Source: Aestuariivirga sp.
Lineage (GTDB): Bacteria; Pseudomonadota; Alphaproteobacteria; Rhizobiales; Aestuariivirgaceae
Assembly: GCF_020252395.1 (NCBI RefSeq)
Contig: NZ_JADCDB010000007.1
Location: 1-64,000, forward strand
Length of the DNA stretch: 64,000 bases
Direction: 5' to 3'
Position 1 is the first letter of the stretch. Each line of letters starts with the position of its first letter. This document shows positions 43,621-55,045 of this stretch, piece by piece. The notes beneath the pieces are model-generated. The model was not told the DNA's origin. It saw only the letters and a program-made list of their open reading frames with translations, and did no database searches. The position numbers and the translations under genes were made by a program.

Positions 43621-45019
43621 CTCCTGGGATTGTCATCTCGACACCGGGAAGCTGGGCAACGGCCTTGACGAAGGCATCGCCCCGCACCTCGAAATTGGGA
43701 TATTGGTCGAAGCTGGCGCAGGCGGGCGACAGCAGCACCACCGCACCGGGCTTCCCGTCCTTCTGCGCATCGCGCAGTGCGGCAACGACGGCCTTTTCCA
43801 AAGTACCGCAGTCCTCGTGAGGAATTGCCGAGCCAATGGCCGCCGAGAAGGACTTCGCCGCCTGCCCGATCAGATAGGCCCGCGCCACATTGCCGAACAG
43901 CGGCCTCAACGGTTCGATGCCGCCGGCCTTGGCGATGCCACCTGCGATCCAGTAGATGTTGGTGAAGGACGAGAGGGCCTTCTCCGCCGCATCGGCATTG
44001 GTAGCCTTCGAGTCGTTGATGAAGGGAATGGCGCCCACACGGCCAACCTGCTGCATGCGGTGCGCGAGTCCGGGAAAACTCATCATCGCTGCAGCGATGG
44101 TCTTGACGTCCACGCCCAGCGCAGTGGCCGCGCCATAGGCCATGCAGGCATTCTGCCAGTTGTGCCGGCCCTTCAGCGCCGGCATGGCGCGCAGATCGAT
44201 CTCGGCCTTCACGGCGCCCGCCCGCTTGTCGCGCAGCACGCCGTCATGCGCGGTGATGCCGTCCATCAGGTCCTTCATTACAGACACGCGCCTGACGTCC
44301 GCGCCCGTGGCAAGGACACGCCCGGCGGCTGCCGCGCACCACTCGTCATCCACACCGCACAGCGCGGTATCGCCCTCATGCTGGCGGGCGAACATGCGCG
44401 CTTTCACCGCGGCATAGTTCTCCATCGTGCCATGGCGGTCGAGATGATCCGGCGTGATGTTGGTGAGAATGCCGACCTCCGGGTCGAGTTGCGGCATCAG
44501 GTCGATCTGGAAGGAGGAGAGCTCGAGAACATAGACCCGGCCCTTCACCGGCTGGCGCAGCAGAAACACCGCCTTTCCGATATTGCCGCCGACATCGACG
44601 TCAAGCCCGGCCTCGCTCAACACATGGCCGGTGAGTGCGGTCGTCGTCGACTTGCCATTGGTGCCGGTGATGGCGACGATGCGCGCGCCGGCGGCCGCCG
44701 CCTCGCGCGCGAAGATCTCCGTGTCGCCGATCACCTCGATCCCGGCATGGCGCGCCTTCAGCACGGTCCAGTGCGGTTCGGGGTGGGTGAGCGGCACGCC
44801 GGGGCTCAGCACGAGGGCATCGAGCGTTGCGAAATCGAGCTGGTGCAAGTTGCTGACCGGCAGGCCGGCAGCCTTCGCCTTATCGACCGCAGGTGCAGAA
44901 TCATCCCAGCCATGAACCGTTGCGCCGCCCAGCTGCAGCGCCTCGATCGTCGCGGTGCCGGAGCGCGCGAGGCCGAAGACGGCGACGGTCTTGCCCTTGA
45001 ATGTGGCGGCTGGAAACAA
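43598..45019 (-). CDS. murD: UDP-N-acetylmuramoylalanine--D-glutamate ligase
   Basis: VAITGTNGKSTTTALTGH; NITPDHLDRHGTMENYAAVK. Confidence 0.95.
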   Translation of the reverse strand: MFPAATFKGKTVAVFGLARSGTATIEALQLGGATVHGWDDSAPAVDKAKAAGLPVSNLHQLDFATLDALVLSPGVPLTHPEPHWTVLKARHAGIEVIGDTEIFAREAAAAGARIVAITGTNGKSTTTALTGHVLSEAGLDVDVGGNIGKAVFLLRQPVKGRVYVLELSSFQIDLMPQLDPEVGILTNITPDHLDRHGTMENYAAVKARMFARQHEGDTALCGVDDEWCAAAAGRVLATGADVRRVSVMKDLMDGITAHDGVLRDKRAGAVKAEIDLRAMPALKGRHNWQNACMAYGAATALGVDVKTIAAAMMSFPGLAHRMQQVGRVGAIPFINDSKATNADAAEKALSSFTNIYWIAGGIAKAGGIEPLRPLFGNVARAYLIGQAAKSFSAAIGSAIPHEDCGTLEKAVVAALRDAQKDGKPGAVVLLSPACASFDQYPNFEVRGDAFVKAVAQLPGVEMTIPGDAHAART

Positions 45020-45022
45020 GGC

Positions 45023-46111
45023 CTACCTCAGCTTCAGCGTCGAAAGCCCGATGAGGGCCAGCACGATGGCGATGATCCAGAAGCGGATGACGATGGTGGG
45101 TTCCTTCCAGCCCTTCTGCTCGAAGTGGTGATGCAGCGGCGCCATGGCGAAGACGCGCTTGCCCGTCATCTTGAAGGAGGCGACCTGGATGATGACCGAA
45201 AGCGTCTCGAGCACGAAGAGCCCGCCGATGATGCCGAGCACGATCTCGTGCTTGGCCGCCACCGCAATGGCGCCCAAAGCACCACCCAGCGACAGAGACC
45301 CCGTGTCGCCCATGAAGATCATCGCGGGCGGCGCATTGAACCAGAGGAAGCCCAGCCCTGCCCCCACGATGGCCCCGCAGATGATGGCGAGCTCGCCCGC
45401 CCCGCGCACGAAATGCAATTCGAGATAGTTCGAGAAATTGTAGTTGCCGACGAGATAGACGATGAGCCCGAGGCTCGCCGCGGCGATCATCACCGGAACG
45501 ATCGCGAGGCCATCGAGCCCGTCCGTCATGTTCACCGCATTGCCCGCACCCACCACGACGAACACGCCAACGAAGATGAAGAACATGCCGAAGGGGATGA
45601 GCAGGTCCTTGAAGAAGGGAACCGCCAGCGAGGTCGAGAGCGGCTTGCCGCCGATCCACATGAAAATGCCGACCGCGATGCCGGCGATGACGAATTCAGC
45701 CGCGAGCCGCACCTTGCCGGAGAAGCCCTTGGTCGTCGCCTTGGTGACCTTCAGGTAATCGTCGTAGAAGCCGATGGCGCCGAAGCCCAGCGTGACGAAC
45801 AGCACGGCCCAGACATAGAGGTTGCGGAGATCCGCCCACAGCAGCGTGCCAACGAAGATGCCGGACAGGATCATCAGGCCGCCCATGGTCGGCGTGCCCT
45901 GCTTTTCCACGATGTGGCGCTGCGGCCCGTCGGAGCGGATGGGCTGGCCGCGCCCCTGCTTCACCTTGAGGAGCGAGATGATGCGCGGCCCGAACAGGAA
46001 GACGAAGACGAGTGCGGTGATTATGGCAAGCCCGGTCCGCGACGTCTGGTAGCGGAACACATTGAAGGGCGACACCTCATCCGCGAGGCTGCTGAAGAGA
46101 AGAAAGAGCAT
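45023..46111 (-). CDS. mraY: Phospho-N-acetylmuramoyl-pentapeptide transferase
   Basis: [42 protein letters not shown]. Confidence 0.97.
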   Translation of the reverse strand: MLFLLFSSLADEVSPFNVFRYQTSRTGLAIITALVFVFLFGPRIISLLKVKQGRGQPIRSDGPQRHIVEKQGTPTMGGLMILSGIFVGTLLWADLRNLYVWAVLFVTLGFGAIGFYDDYLKVTKATTKGFSGKVRLAAEFVIAGIAVGIFMWIGGKPLSTSLAVPFFKDLLIPFGMFFIFVGVFVVVGAGNAVNMTDGLDGLAIVPVMIAAASLGLIVYLVGNYNFSNYLELHFVRGAGELAIICGAIVGAGLGFLWFNAPPAMIFMGDTGSLSLGGALGAIAVAAKHEIVLGIIGGLFVLETLSVIIQVASFKMTGKRVFAMAPLHHHFEQKGWKEPTIVIRFWIIAIVLALIGLSTLKLR

Positions 46112-47553
46112 CAGGTCTCCTTGACAAGCGGCGGATGGGCCGCCCGGATCGCCTCCACCAGCGGCCCCATGCGGCTGCCGAGCGAACCCTTGATCATCAC
46201 AGCGTCGCCGGCCTTCAGGCTCTTGAGCAGCACGTCGCGCAATCCTTCGGAGGATTCAGCATAGGCGCCGCGTCGGCCTTCAGGCACACGCGCCCAGAGA
46301 TTCGCCATGAGAGGACCCGCAGCGTATAGGACATCGACCTTGGCGGCGTCCATCGGTTCGAGCAATCCGGCGTGCAGTTCAGGGCTCTGCTCGCCCAACT
46401 CCAGCATGTCGCCCAGCACCGCGATGCGGCGTCCGCCGCGCTGCGGCTGCGCCGCGCCCAGAAGCCCGAGTGCCGCCGCAACGGAAGCTGGATTGGCATT
46501 GTAGCTCTCGTCGATCAGCAGCAGTTCACCGCCCGCAATCGAGAGTCTCTCGCGCACGCCGCGGCCCTTGGCCGGCGCAGCCTTGGCCAACGCCAGTGCC
46601 GCGCGCGCCAGATCGGCGCCTGTCAGCTTGGTTGTCGCCAGCACCGCAAGGCTGTTCACCGCCATGTGCTCGCCGGGAAGGCCCAGCTTATAGGACACGG
46701 TTTCGCCCATCACGTCGGCCGTGACGCAGCAGCAGTCGGGGAGCAGCGCCACGCGCTCCATCCGCACATCCGCGTCCGGGTGCTTGCCGAAGGAGACCAC
46801 GCTCCGCACGCCGCAGGCCCAGGCCGCAGCCGAGAGCCGCTCGAAATAGGGCGTGTCGCGGCTGATGACGGCGCTTCCCCACTGCACGATGCCGGTGAAG
46901 ATCTCGGCCTTGGCATCGGCGATCTCGCCGAGGGAGGCGAAATTGCCGAGGTGGCTCGCGGCGATCGCCGTGATGATTGCCACATGCGGCCGCACCATGC
47001 CGACGAGCGGCGTGATCTCGCCCGCGTGGTTCATGCCGATCTCGAAAACCCCAAAGGCGGCGCTGCGCGGCAAGCGCGCCAGCGTCAACGGCACGCCCCA
47101 GTGATTGTTGAAGGAAGCCGCGGAAGCATGCGTTCCGCCCGATGCGGAAAGTGCGGTGCGCAGCATTTCCTTGGTCGAGGTCTTGCCCACACTTCCCGTG
47201 ACGGCGACGATCTGCGCCTCGCTGCGGGCGCGGGCCGCAACACCCATCTTCTCAAGGCCGCGCAGCGGATCGTCCGCCACTTCCAGCACCGGCCCTGCCG
47301 CCAGCATCTCCGGCGTCACTCGCGACACGAGGCCCAGCCCCGCGCCGGCCTTGAGCGCACTGGCGACGAAGTCATGGCCATCGTGCTTGCCGCCCTTGAT
47401 GGCAACGAAGATGTCGCCCTGCCCCACGGCGCGCGAGTCGATGGTAACGGCAGTGAGCCGCTCCGTCACGCTGCCATGCAGCCTGCCGCCGGTGGCGGCG
47501 AGGAGTTCGTCAATAGTCCACAGCGCCTCAGCCACGATAATCCCGCCCCGCAA
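46111..47553 (-). CDS. murF: MurF ligase
   Basis: [45 protein letters not shown]. Start may be nearer 47535. Confidence 0.95.
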   Translation of the reverse strand: MRGGIIVAEALWTIDELLAATGGRLHGSVTERLTAVTIDSRAVGQGDIFVAIKGGKHDGHDFVASALKAGAGLGLVSRVTPEMLAAGPVLEVADDPLRGLEKMGVAARARSEAQIVAVTGSVGKTSTKEMLRTALSASGGTHASAASFNNHWGVPLTLARLPRSAAFGVFEIGMNHAGEITPLVGMVRPHVAIITAIAASHLGNFASLGEIADAKAEIFTGIVQWGSAVISRDTPYFERLSAAAWACGVRSVVSFGKHPDADVRMERVALLPDCCCVTADVMGETVSYKLGLPGEHMAVNSLAVLATTKLTGADLARAALALAKAAPAKGRGVRERLSIAGGELLLIDESYNANPASVAAALGLLGAAQPQRGGRRIAVLGDMLELGEQSPELHAGLLEPMDAAKVDVLYAAGPLMANLWARVPEGRRGAYAESSEGLRDVLLKSLKAGDAVMIKGSLGSRMGPLVEAIRAAHPPLVKET

Positions 47554-48988
47554 TGGCGGCCTTCACGGCCTCATGGTCGCTAAAGGGAAGAACCTCCTTG
47601 CCGATCTTCTGGCCCTCCTCATGGCCCTTGCCGGCGACGATCAGCACGTCGCCCGCCTGCAAAGCGTCGACCGCCGCGCGGATCGCCGCGGCACGATTGC
47701 CGATCTCGGTGGCGCCGGGTGCTGCGGCCATGATGGCGGCGCGGATGGAAGCAGGCTCCTCGGTCCGCGGATTGTCATCCGTGACATAGACTTTGTCGGC
47801 GAGCCTCGTCGCGATCTCGCCCATGATCGGGCGCTTTGCGCGGTCGCGGTCGCCGCCGCAGCCGAACACCACGAAGAGACGGCCCCTCGTATAGGGCCGG
47901 AGCGAGGCGAGCGCATTCTCCAGCGCATCGGGCTTGTGGGCATAATCGACGAAGACGGGTGCTCCCGCCGCCGTGCGCCCGACGAGTTCGAGCCGGCCCT
48001 TCGCCCCCTTCAGCGACTGCAGCGCATGCATCGTCTGCGCCTCGTCGCCGCCCGTGGCAAGCACGAGACCGGCGGCGATCAGCGCATTGGACACCTGGAA
48101 ATCGCCGGCCAGCGGCAGGTCCACGTCATAGGCCCGGCCATGGACGGCGACTGTGATGTGCTGGCTCCGCGCCTCGCGCCGCACGCCGAGCACACGGATT
48201 GTCCCGCCCTTGAGGCCCACGCTCCACACCTTGAGCCCATGGGCGGCAGCGCGGCGCGCGGCCTCTTCGCCACGTGGCGTATCAACATTGATCACCGCAG
48301 CGCCACCCGGTGCGACCAGCTCCTCGAACAGCCGCATCTTGGCATTGAAGTAGTCCTCGACCGTCGGATGATAATCGAGATGGTCATGCGAGAGATTGGT
48401 GAAGCCCGCCGCCGCGATGCGCAGGCCGTCGAGGCGATGCTGGTCGAGGCCATGGCTCGACGCCTCGATGGCGAGATGCTCCACCTTTTCAGCCGCAAGC
48501 CGGTGCGCCAGCTCCTGCAGCTTCATCGCGTCGGGTGTGGTGTGCTCGAGCTCGATGGCGCCGGACGGCGAGACGAGGCCCACGGTGCCGAGGCTCGCGG
48601 CGCGGAAGCCCATGGCCGTCCAGATCTCGCGCACGAAGGTGGCAACCGAGGTCTTGCCGCTCGTTCCGGTGACGGCGACGACGGTGTCCGGCTGGCGGCC
48701 ATAAAAGCGCGCCGCCATGCGCGCGAAAAGCTGGCGCGGATTGGATGAGACGATGAGCGGCACGCACGGCGCCTCGGCCCCCTCGCCCGTCAGCACGGCC
48801 ACGGCGCCCGCCGCAATGGCCTGCGGAATAAATGCCGTGCCATCGGCATGCGTGCCCGGAAGGGCGGCGAAGACGAAGCCCGGCTTGACCGCGCGGCTGT
48901 CCGCCGTGAGGCCTGCAACGGACAAGCTCTCTGCCTTTTTCGGAAGCGGAGCATCGCCGGCGACGAGATGGGAAAGCCGCATCGTCAA
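47528..48988 (-). CDS. murE: MurE ligase
   Basis: VTGTSGKTSVATFVREIW; IEASSHGLDQHRLDGLRIAAAGFTNLSHDHLDYH. Confidence 0.96.
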   Translation of the reverse strand: MTMRLSHLVAGDAPLPKKAESLSVAGLTADSRAVKPGFVFAALPGTHADGTAFIPQAIAAGAVAVLTGEGAEAPCVPLIVSSNPRQLFARMAARFYGRQPDTVVAVTGTSGKTSVATFVREIWTAMGFRAASLGTVGLVSPSGAIELEHTTPDAMKLQELAHRLAAEKVEHLAIEASSHGLDQHRLDGLRIAAAGFTNLSHDHLDYHPTVEDYFNAKMRLFEELVAPGGAAVINVDTPRGEEAARRAAAHGLKVWSVGLKGGTIRVLGVRREARSQHITVAVHGRAYDVDLPLAGDFQVSNALIAAGLVLATGGDEAQTMHALQSLKGAKGRLELVGRTAAGAPVFVDYAHKPDALENALASLRPYTRGRLFVVFGCGGDRDRAKRPIMGEIATRLADKVYVTDDNPRTEEPASIRAAIMAAAPGATEIGNRAAAIRAAVDALQAGDVLIVAGKGHEEGQKIGKEVLPFSDHEAVKAAIAGRDYRG

Positions 48989-50706
48989 TCCGGAGCATCC
49001 CCCTTGGTCTTCTTGTCCTTGGCTTCGAGCTTTGCGAGCTTCTGCAGGTCCTGCTCGCTGAACACCGGTTCGACGCCCAGCATCGGCGCGATGCGTTCGA
49101 TGACGCTGGCCGCGGTGGGCACGGCGTTCCAGCCGGCGGTGGCGAAGCCATAGGTGCCGGGAATGGCCTTGGGCTCGTCGAGCATCACCATCACGAGGTA
49201 CTTCGGATTGTCCATCGGGAAGGCGCCGATGAAGGAGGCAAGGCGCTGGTTCTTGTCATAGCGGCCGTTCACCACTTTTTCGGCGGTGCCCGTCTTGCCG
49301 CCCACGCGATAGCCGATCACGTCCGCCTTGCTGGCGGAACCTTGCAGCGCGTTCTGGCGGAAGAGATAGCGCAGCGTCTCGGAGGTTGTGGGCTTGATCA
49401 CCGTCGTGGCCATAGCCATCGCCTCCTCCTCATTGCGGCGGAGGAAGGTGGGGGTGATGAGATGACCGCCATTCAAGAGTCCTGCAACCACCGCCGCACC
49501 TTGCAGCGGCTGAACGGCAAAACCATGGCCGAAGGCGGTGGTGGCGGTGACGAGCCTGCTCCAGCGCTTGGGCAGCAGGGGCCGGGCGGCTTCCGGCAGT
49601 TCCGTCTGCAACTTGTCGAAAAGGCCAACCTTGCGCAGAAAGGCCTGGTGCTCCGCAAGGCCCACTTCCAGCGCCATCTTGGCCGTGCCGATGTTGGAGC
49701 TTTCGCAGAACACCTCCTCGGTTGTCAGCGGGCGCTTCTGCGGGTGGAAGTCGTGGATGCGCGCGCTGCCGATGACCAGCGGGAAGCGCGTGTCGAACAC
49801 GCTTTCCAGCGTCACCTTGCCGGAATCGAGCGCCATGGCGAAGGTCACCGCCTTGATGACGGAGCCCAGTTCATAGACGCCGCTGGTCATGCGGTTCTGC
49901 TGGTCCCTGGAGAAGTTCTTGTTCTCCTGGTTCGGGTTGAAATCGGGCAGCGACACCATGGACAGCACTTCGCCGGTGTCGATATCCATGACGATGCCGC
50001 CGCCGGCGATGGCGTGGAACTTGCCGATGGCCTTGGCCACCTCGTCGATCATCGCGGCCTGCACGCGGATGTCGAGGGAGAGTTGCGCCGGCTCGGTGCG
50101 GTGCTCGGTGGGCTCGGCCAGCGAGGCTGTGTAGAGCGCGCCGCGGTCGTCGAGATATTTCTCGATTCCGGCGATGCCCTTGGTGTCGACGTCGACATAG
50201 CCCACGACATGCGAAGAGAGCCGCCCCTGCGGATAGACGCGGCGGCGCTCGTTCACATAGCTGACGCCGGGGATGCCGAGATTGTAGACGGCATCACGCT
50301 CCTCCGGCGGCACCTGGCGCTTGATCCAGGCGAAGCGCTTGGACGTCGAGAGCTTGCGGCGCAGCTCCCTGGCGTCGAGATCCGGCATGGTGGCGGTCAA
50401 GGCTTCCACCGCCTCGTCGATGTCGATGATTTTCGACGGGTCGGCGAAGATCGAGGCCACCGCGACGTCGGTCGCCAGCAGCACGCCGTTGCGGTCGACG
50501 ATGTCGGGGCGCGGCAGCGGGCCCTCGGCGATCGGGCGCACCGGCCCGTCATCCTGCGCGGGGAAGATGGTGAGATGGGCGAGCTGCCCCGCGATGGTCA
50601 TGAAGGCCGCGGCAAAGCACATGCCGATAAGGCGCAGCCGGTTCTGCCCGGCAAGTCGCGGCGGCATTTCATCCGCCTGCTGATGGTCGGAAATGAGCTC
50701 GGTCAT
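48985..50706 (-). CDS. ftsI: Septal transpeptidase FtsI/PBP3
   Basis: RRVYPQGRLSSHVVGYVD, YELGSVIKAVTFAMAL, VGGKTGTAEKVVNGRYDKN. Start refined from the ORF start at 51102. Confidence 0.94.
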   Translation of the reverse strand: MTELISDHQQADEMPPRLAGQNRLRLIGMCFAAAFMTIAGQLAHLTIFPAQDDGPVRPIAEGPLPRPDIVDRNGVLLATDVAVASIFADPSKIIDIDEAVEALTATMPDLDARELRRKLSTSKRFAWIKRQVPPEERDAVYNLGIPGVSYVNERRRVYPQGRLSSHVVGYVDVDTKGIAGIEKYLDDRGALYTASLAEPTEHRTEPAQLSLDIRVQAAMIDEVAKAIGKFHAIAGGGIVMDIDTGEVLSMVSLPDFNPNQENKNFSRDQQNRMTSGVYELGSVIKAVTFAMALDSGKVTLESVFDTRFPLVIGSARIHDFHPQKRPLTTEEVFCESSNIGTAKMALEVGLAEHQAFLRKVGLFDKLQTELPEAARPLLPKRWSRLVTATTAFGHGFAVQPLQGAAVVAGLLNGGHLITPTFLRRNEEEAMAMATTVIKPTTSETLRYLFRQNALQGSASKADVIGYRVGGKTGTAEKVVNGRYDKNQRLASFIGAFPMDNPKYLVMVMLDEPKAIPGTYGFATAGWNAVPTAASVIERIAPMLGVEPVFSEQDLQKLAKLEAKDKKTKGDAPD

Positions 50707-51059
50707 TGCTTCTTCATCCCGTCGATGATGGCGCCGATCGGGTCCGTTCCCTCGGCCTGAAGGTTCGTCATGGGTTCGGCGGGAACGTGGTTCGAAATCT
50801 CGCCGAGCTTCACGATCTGCTGGGCCTTCAGCGTGGAGAGGCCGAGAAAGCGCTCCGCCAGGGTGCGGATGCGGTCCGGCCGGATGAGGCTCGACCATTC
50901 GGCATTGAGCAGCCGCATGTTCTCGACCTCCTCGTTGATGCCGCGTTGATACTTGGCGGCCTCGCGCTCCAGCCCGCGTGTCTGGTGTTCGAGCGAATAG
51001 AGCACGAAGCCGCAGACCAGCACGGCCGTCACGAGCAAGAGGTTCAGGAGCTTGTGCAT
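50703..51059 (-). CDS. ftsL: FtsL-like division protein
   Basis: 118 aa, single N-terminal TM then coiled region, between rsmH and ftsI. Confidence 0.8.
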   Translation of the reverse strand: MHKLLNLLLVTAVLVCGFVLYSLEHQTRGLEREAAKYQRGINEEVENMRLLNAEWSSLIRPDRIRTLAERFLGLSTLKAQQIVKLGEISNHVPAEPMTNLQAEGTDPIGAIIDGMKKQ

Positions 51060-52057
51060 TAGTGCCGCGTCCCCCGGACCGGGAGACCGATCTCGCCGCC
51101 AATGGCGGGCATGGGCGGTGCGGCAGTGCGGATGCCGGCGCGCAGCTTGGCCGAGCGGGCGCGCGGGTTCAGCTTCGCCTCCTCACCGCTGGCGCCGATA
51201 TGGCCTTTAAAGGGCAGCGTGAAGGACGGCGCCGGCCCCTTCACCGCATCGGGCAGGTGGCGCGAGCCTGCGGACAGCTTGCCGGCGCGCGAGGCGAAGA
51301 AGCGCTTGACGATGCGGTCCTCCAGCGAATGGAAGGTGACGGCGACGAGGCGCCCGCCCTCCGGCAGCATCCGCTCGGCGGCATGCAGCGCCTCCACCAG
51401 CTCGTCGAGTTCGCCGTTCACATGAATGCGCAGCGCCTGGAAGGTGCGCGTCGCGGGATGGATTTTGTCGGGCCGCGGCCGCCCGGTGGCGCGCTCGATG
51501 GCCCTCACCAGACCTTGCGTTGTGGTAATCGGCGCGTCCTTCCGCGCCTCGACGATGGCGCGCGCGATGGCGCGCGAGCGCGGCTCCTCGCCGAAAACAT
51601 AGATGATGTTGGACAGCGCCTCCTGCGGCAGCGCATTCACCGCATCCGCGGCGGAAGCGCCCGCCTGCGCCATGCGCATGTCCAGGGGCCCGTCACGCAG
51701 GAAGGAGAAGCCCCTCTCCGCTTCGTCGAGCTGCATCGAGGACACGCCGATGTCGAGCACGATGCCGTCGATGCGCTCGCCGCCGACGAGGGCCTCCATG
51801 TCCGCGAAGCGGCCCTCGCGCAGGCTGAGGCGGGGTGCGAATTCAGCCACCATGGCTTGCCCCCCCCTGATGGCGGACGGGTCGCGGTCGATGGCGATCA
51901 CCCGGCAGTCCGCGGCGCCGAGCATGGCGCGCGTATAGCCGCCGGCCCCGAAGGTGCCATCAACGTAAACGGCCCCGTTGCGCGGCGAAAGTGCACTCAG
52001 CACTTCGGCCAGCATCACGGGCACATGCGGCGGGTTCAGGTTTTCTCGGGCGGCCAT
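51059..52057 (-). CDS. rsmH: 16S rRNA m4C1402 methyltransferase RsmH
   Basis: [51 protein letters not shown]. Confidence 0.96.
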   Translation of the reverse strand: MAARENLNPPHVPVMLAEVLSALSPRNGAVYVDGTFGAGGYTRAMLGAADCRVIAIDRDPSAIRGGQAMVAEFAPRLSLREGRFADMEALVGGERIDGIVLDIGVSSMQLDEAERGFSFLRDGPLDMRMAQAGASAADAVNALPQEALSNIIYVFGEEPRSRAIARAIVEARKDAPITTTQGLVRAIERATGRPRPDKIHPATRTFQALRIHVNGELDELVEALHAAERMLPEGGRLVAVTFHSLEDRIVKRFFASRAGKLSAGSRHLPDAVKGPAPSFTLPFKGHIGASGEEAKLNPRARSAKLRAGIRTAAPPMPAIGGEIGLPVRGTRH

Positions 52058-52169
52058 GGCAAGCCTAAATCACGGTGAAGAAGGCGTTAATCGACATTCT
52101 GACATTGCAATCGGCCTGCTTAACAATTGGTTTCCATTCCGCGATTGCGGAGCGTTGAGCAGGGGATAA

Positions 52170-52567
52170 TGCCAGCCGGCCTGTAAGCCGGGTTCTGTCC
52201 ATGCGGATCGCTCCGCACTGGATGACCATTCATCTGGAACGCCCGTTGCCGGACGCTTCACGCAACCTACCCGGGCGGCTGGAACGGAAACGTCCCTGAC
52301 GGACTTGCGTCCGCCGCGCCACCCCTATTCGGTCTTGCTCCCGGTGGGGTTTGCCATGCCACCCCCGTTGCCGGGGGCGCGGTGCGCTCTTGCCGCACCA
52401 TTTCACCCTTGCGTCAGGCGTCAAGCCCGGGTCCGCGGTATCATTTCTGTGGCACTGTCCCTGGGGTCGCCCCCGCCGGGCGTTACCCGGCACCGTGTTT
52501 CCATGGAGCCCGGACTTTCCTCCCCCGCACCCTTTCAGGCGTAGCGGCAGCGGTCATCCAGCCAGCT
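52170..52567 (-). ncRNA. rnpB: RNase P RNA, bacterial type A
   Basis: Minus strand contains GGGGGAGGAAAGTCCGGGCTCCATGGAAACACGGTGCCGGGTAACGCCCGGCGGGGGCGACCCCAGGGACAGTGCCACAGAAA and ends GGACAGAACCCGGCTTACAGGCCGGCTGG. Ends approximate. Confidence 0.93.
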
Positions 52568-52618
52568 GGCAAGGGGGAGGTAGGGGATCGGAAGGGGAAA
52601 GGCAAGGCGCCCGTCGCC

Positions 52619-54280
52619 TCACCCCCCGAACACCACCCGACCGTCGCACACCGTCATGCGCGGCTTGATGCCCTTGAAGCTTGACGGGTCCATGCGCTGC
52701 AGGTTCACCGGCAGCACGCAAATGTCGGCCAGCATGCCTTGCCTCAGCACGCCCGTCTTGCCCTCCATGAAGCCCGCGAAGGCGCCGTCCGCGGTATAGG
52801 AGTGGATCGCCTGGTGCAGGCTCTGGCGGTTGTCGGGCATGGCTCCGTTCCACCGTCCGCGCGTCATGGCGGACTGGACGGACCACAGCGGATCGATGTC
52901 GGAGACCGGCCAGTCGGTGCCGAAAACCAGCCGGGCGCCCTGCTCGCGCAGCGCCTTCCAGGCGAAGGCCCATTGCCAGCGTGCTTCCCCGATGTTGGAG
53001 AGATAGGGTTCGAGCGGCAGGCCGTGGTTGCCCGGCGGGTGCGGGGGCTGCATCGACGCGATGACGCCGAGCTTTGCAAAGCGCGCAATGTCGTCGGGGT
53101 GGATCACCTCCACATGTTCCACCCGGTGGCGCGAATCGCACCGGCCATTGGCCTTGAGGGCTGCCTCATAGCCGTCGAGCACGATCCGCACCGCGCCATC
53201 GCCGATGGCGTGGACGGCGATCTGCAAGCCCCGCCGGTCGGCCTCAGTGGCAATCGCCGCAAACCGCGCGGGCTCGAACAGCGGCTCGCCCTTCCAGCCG
53301 GGGCGGCTCGCATAATCCTCGATCATCACCGCGGTGGCGCTGTCAGCCACGCCATCCATGAACAGCTTGACGAAGCCCGAGCACAGCATGTCGCCCGTCC
53401 AGCGCGCCGCCATCTGAGAGGCCTTTTCCAGCATCGCGATGTCCATGAAGTTCTTGAAGTGGAAGGGCGCCCTGACGCGCGCCGTGAGCTCGCCCCGGCG
53501 CTGCAGTTCCTCAAGCAGTTCAAGCGTATAGAGGTTGCCATCCATGTTCTGGATGAAGGTGATGCCATGCGCCGCGCAGTGCCGCAGCCCCACCCGCATG
53601 GTTTCGAGGTCGGACTCGAACTCCGCAGCTGTGGGATATGGGTCTGGCTCGCCCCCGGTCGCCAGCCCCAGCCGGTCGCGCGTGCCTTTCTGCGAGAGCC
53701 GGCGCACGGGGTCGATGGCCTCGCCCTCGCGCAGCTCGCCCTGGGCCAGACCATCGGCGCCCATGACGATCTCGTTCCCCGGCCCGAGTTTCTTGCCCTT
53801 GAGCAGCCCTGCCTTCTCCAGGGCCAGCGTATTGGCCCAGGCGGTGTGATGGTCGGGCGAGAAGAGAAGGATAGGCCGGTCCTTCACGATCCGGTCCAGG
53901 TGCTGGCGCGACAAGGGCTCGTGCTCACCGATTATCACATAATCCGCCTGCTCGCCGATGATCAGGTCATCGCCCGGGTTCTGGCGCATATAGGCCTCCG
54001 TCCGCGCCTTCAGTTCATCGAAGCCGCGCGTGCCGAAGAGCTGGAGATGCGAGAGTTCGGCCGCACCTGCAAAGAGATGCATGTGCCCCTCGACGAAGCC
54101 GGGGATCACCGTGCCGCCGCCGGCGTCCACCACGCGGGTGTTGACGCCGGCCTCACGCATCACTTCAGCGTGGCTCCCCAAGCGTATGATTCGATTCCCG
54201 GAAACGGCAATGGCCTCCGCCGTGGGGAGGGCCTCGTCCATCGTCATGATGGCGGCATTGATGATGATGAGAGTGGTCAT
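52619..54280 (-). CDS. Amidohydrolase-family protein (YtcJ-like)
   Basis: VVDAGGGTVIPGFVEGHMHLFAGA; IAVHAIGDGAVRIVLDGYE; VFGTDWPVSDIDPLWSVQSAMTR. Confidence 0.9.
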   Translation of the reverse strand: MTTLIIINAAIMTMDEALPTAEAIAVSGNRIIRLGSHAEVMREAGVNTRVVDAGGGTVIPGFVEGHMHLFAGAAELSHLQLFGTRGFDELKARTEAYMRQNPGDDLIIGEQADYVIIGEHEPLSRQHLDRIVKDRPILLFSPDHHTAWANTLALEKAGLLKGKKLGPGNEIVMGADGLAQGELREGEAIDPVRRLSQKGTRDRLGLATGGEPDPYPTAAEFESDLETMRVGLRHCAAHGITFIQNMDGNLYTLELLEELQRRGELTARVRAPFHFKNFMDIAMLEKASQMAARWTGDMLCSGFVKLFMDGVADSATAVMIEDYASRPGWKGEPLFEPARFAAIATEADRRGLQIAVHAIGDGAVRIVLDGYEAALKANGRCDSRHRVEHVEVIHPDDIARFAKLGVIASMQPPHPPGNHGLPLEPYLSNIGEARWQWAFAWKALREQGARLVFGTDWPVSDIDPLWSVQSAMTRGRWNGAMPDNRQSLHQAIHSYTADGAFAGFMEGKTGVLRQGMLADICVLPVNLQRMDPSSFKGIKPRMTVCDGRVVFGG

Positions 54281-54580
54281 GATGTGGCGGCTTCGATCCA
54301 GTCGATGCCTGAGGCCAGCGTCGCTTTCACCCGCGCAGTGCGCACAGTCACGAGGCCGGTCAGGCGGTTGAGGTTGAAAGCGGGGCAACGGCTGCTCAGC
54401 ATGTGGAGTTCACCCGGTACCGAAGCTGACTTAAATTGCAACAACATGCGCCCAAGCCTCTTTTTCTGCGCGTTGCGGCAGGCGGTTTCCCGGCGCGCGG
54501 TGCGCGGCGCGATATTGGCACTTCCCCGATCCCGGAAGAGCCGATAGACAGATTGCTGATTTCCGGGTTCTTCAACCACC

Positions 54581-55045
54581 ATGCACCGTTCACTCGCCGC
54601 CGTTTTTGCCCTTGGCCTGCTTTCGGGCCAGGCCCTCGCACAGGAGCGCGAATGGACGCTGGATGCAAGCGACCAGGAGGCGTATCTGATCTTCGGCGTG
54701 GCCGATAGCGACGACGTGGGTGTCAGCCTGTGGTGCCCCACAGGCAAGGACATGGTGAACCTCTATATTCCCCGCCCCTCCGCCGAGCTGCGGAAGCTGT
54801 CGCGCCGCAAAGTGCCGGTGACCGTAACGGCAGGCGGTGAGACCGCCACCTTCGGCGGCAAGACCAACTTCAACCCGGACTCGCCCTCCTCCAGCGTCGA
54901 GGTTGAGCTGGCGGTGGACAGTCCGATCCTCAAGGCCCTGGAAAAGGCCGACCGTTTCAGCGTGAAGGTGCATGGCCAGGAGTTGGTGTTCCCGCTCTAT
55001 GACGCGGACGTCGCTGGCCTTGTAGCGCTCTGCCGCAAGGGCTAA
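54581..55045 (+). CDS. Secreted hypothetical protein
   Basis: Signal peptide MHRSLAAVFALGLLSGQALA, followed by a soluble domain. Confidence 0.65.
   Translation: MHRSLAAVFALGLLSGQALAQEREWTLDASDQEAYLIFGVADSDDVGVSLWCPTGKDMVNLYIPRPSAELRKLSRRKVPVTVTAGGETATFGGKTNFNPDSPSSSVEVELAVDSPILKALEKADRFSVKVHGQELVFPLYDADVAGLVALCRKG

Noticed and set aside
43445-46264. 939-aa plus ORF opposite ftsW, murD and mraY
   Set aside because: Antisense to three certain dcw genes; composition is a shadow frame.
52305-52684. Several small plus ORFs overlapping the rnpB region
   Set aside because: They lie within RNase P RNA sequence and have no protein-like features.
52739-54547. 602-aa plus ORF opposite the amidohydrolase
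   Set aside because: Antisense shadow frame over a clear amidohydrolase CDS.
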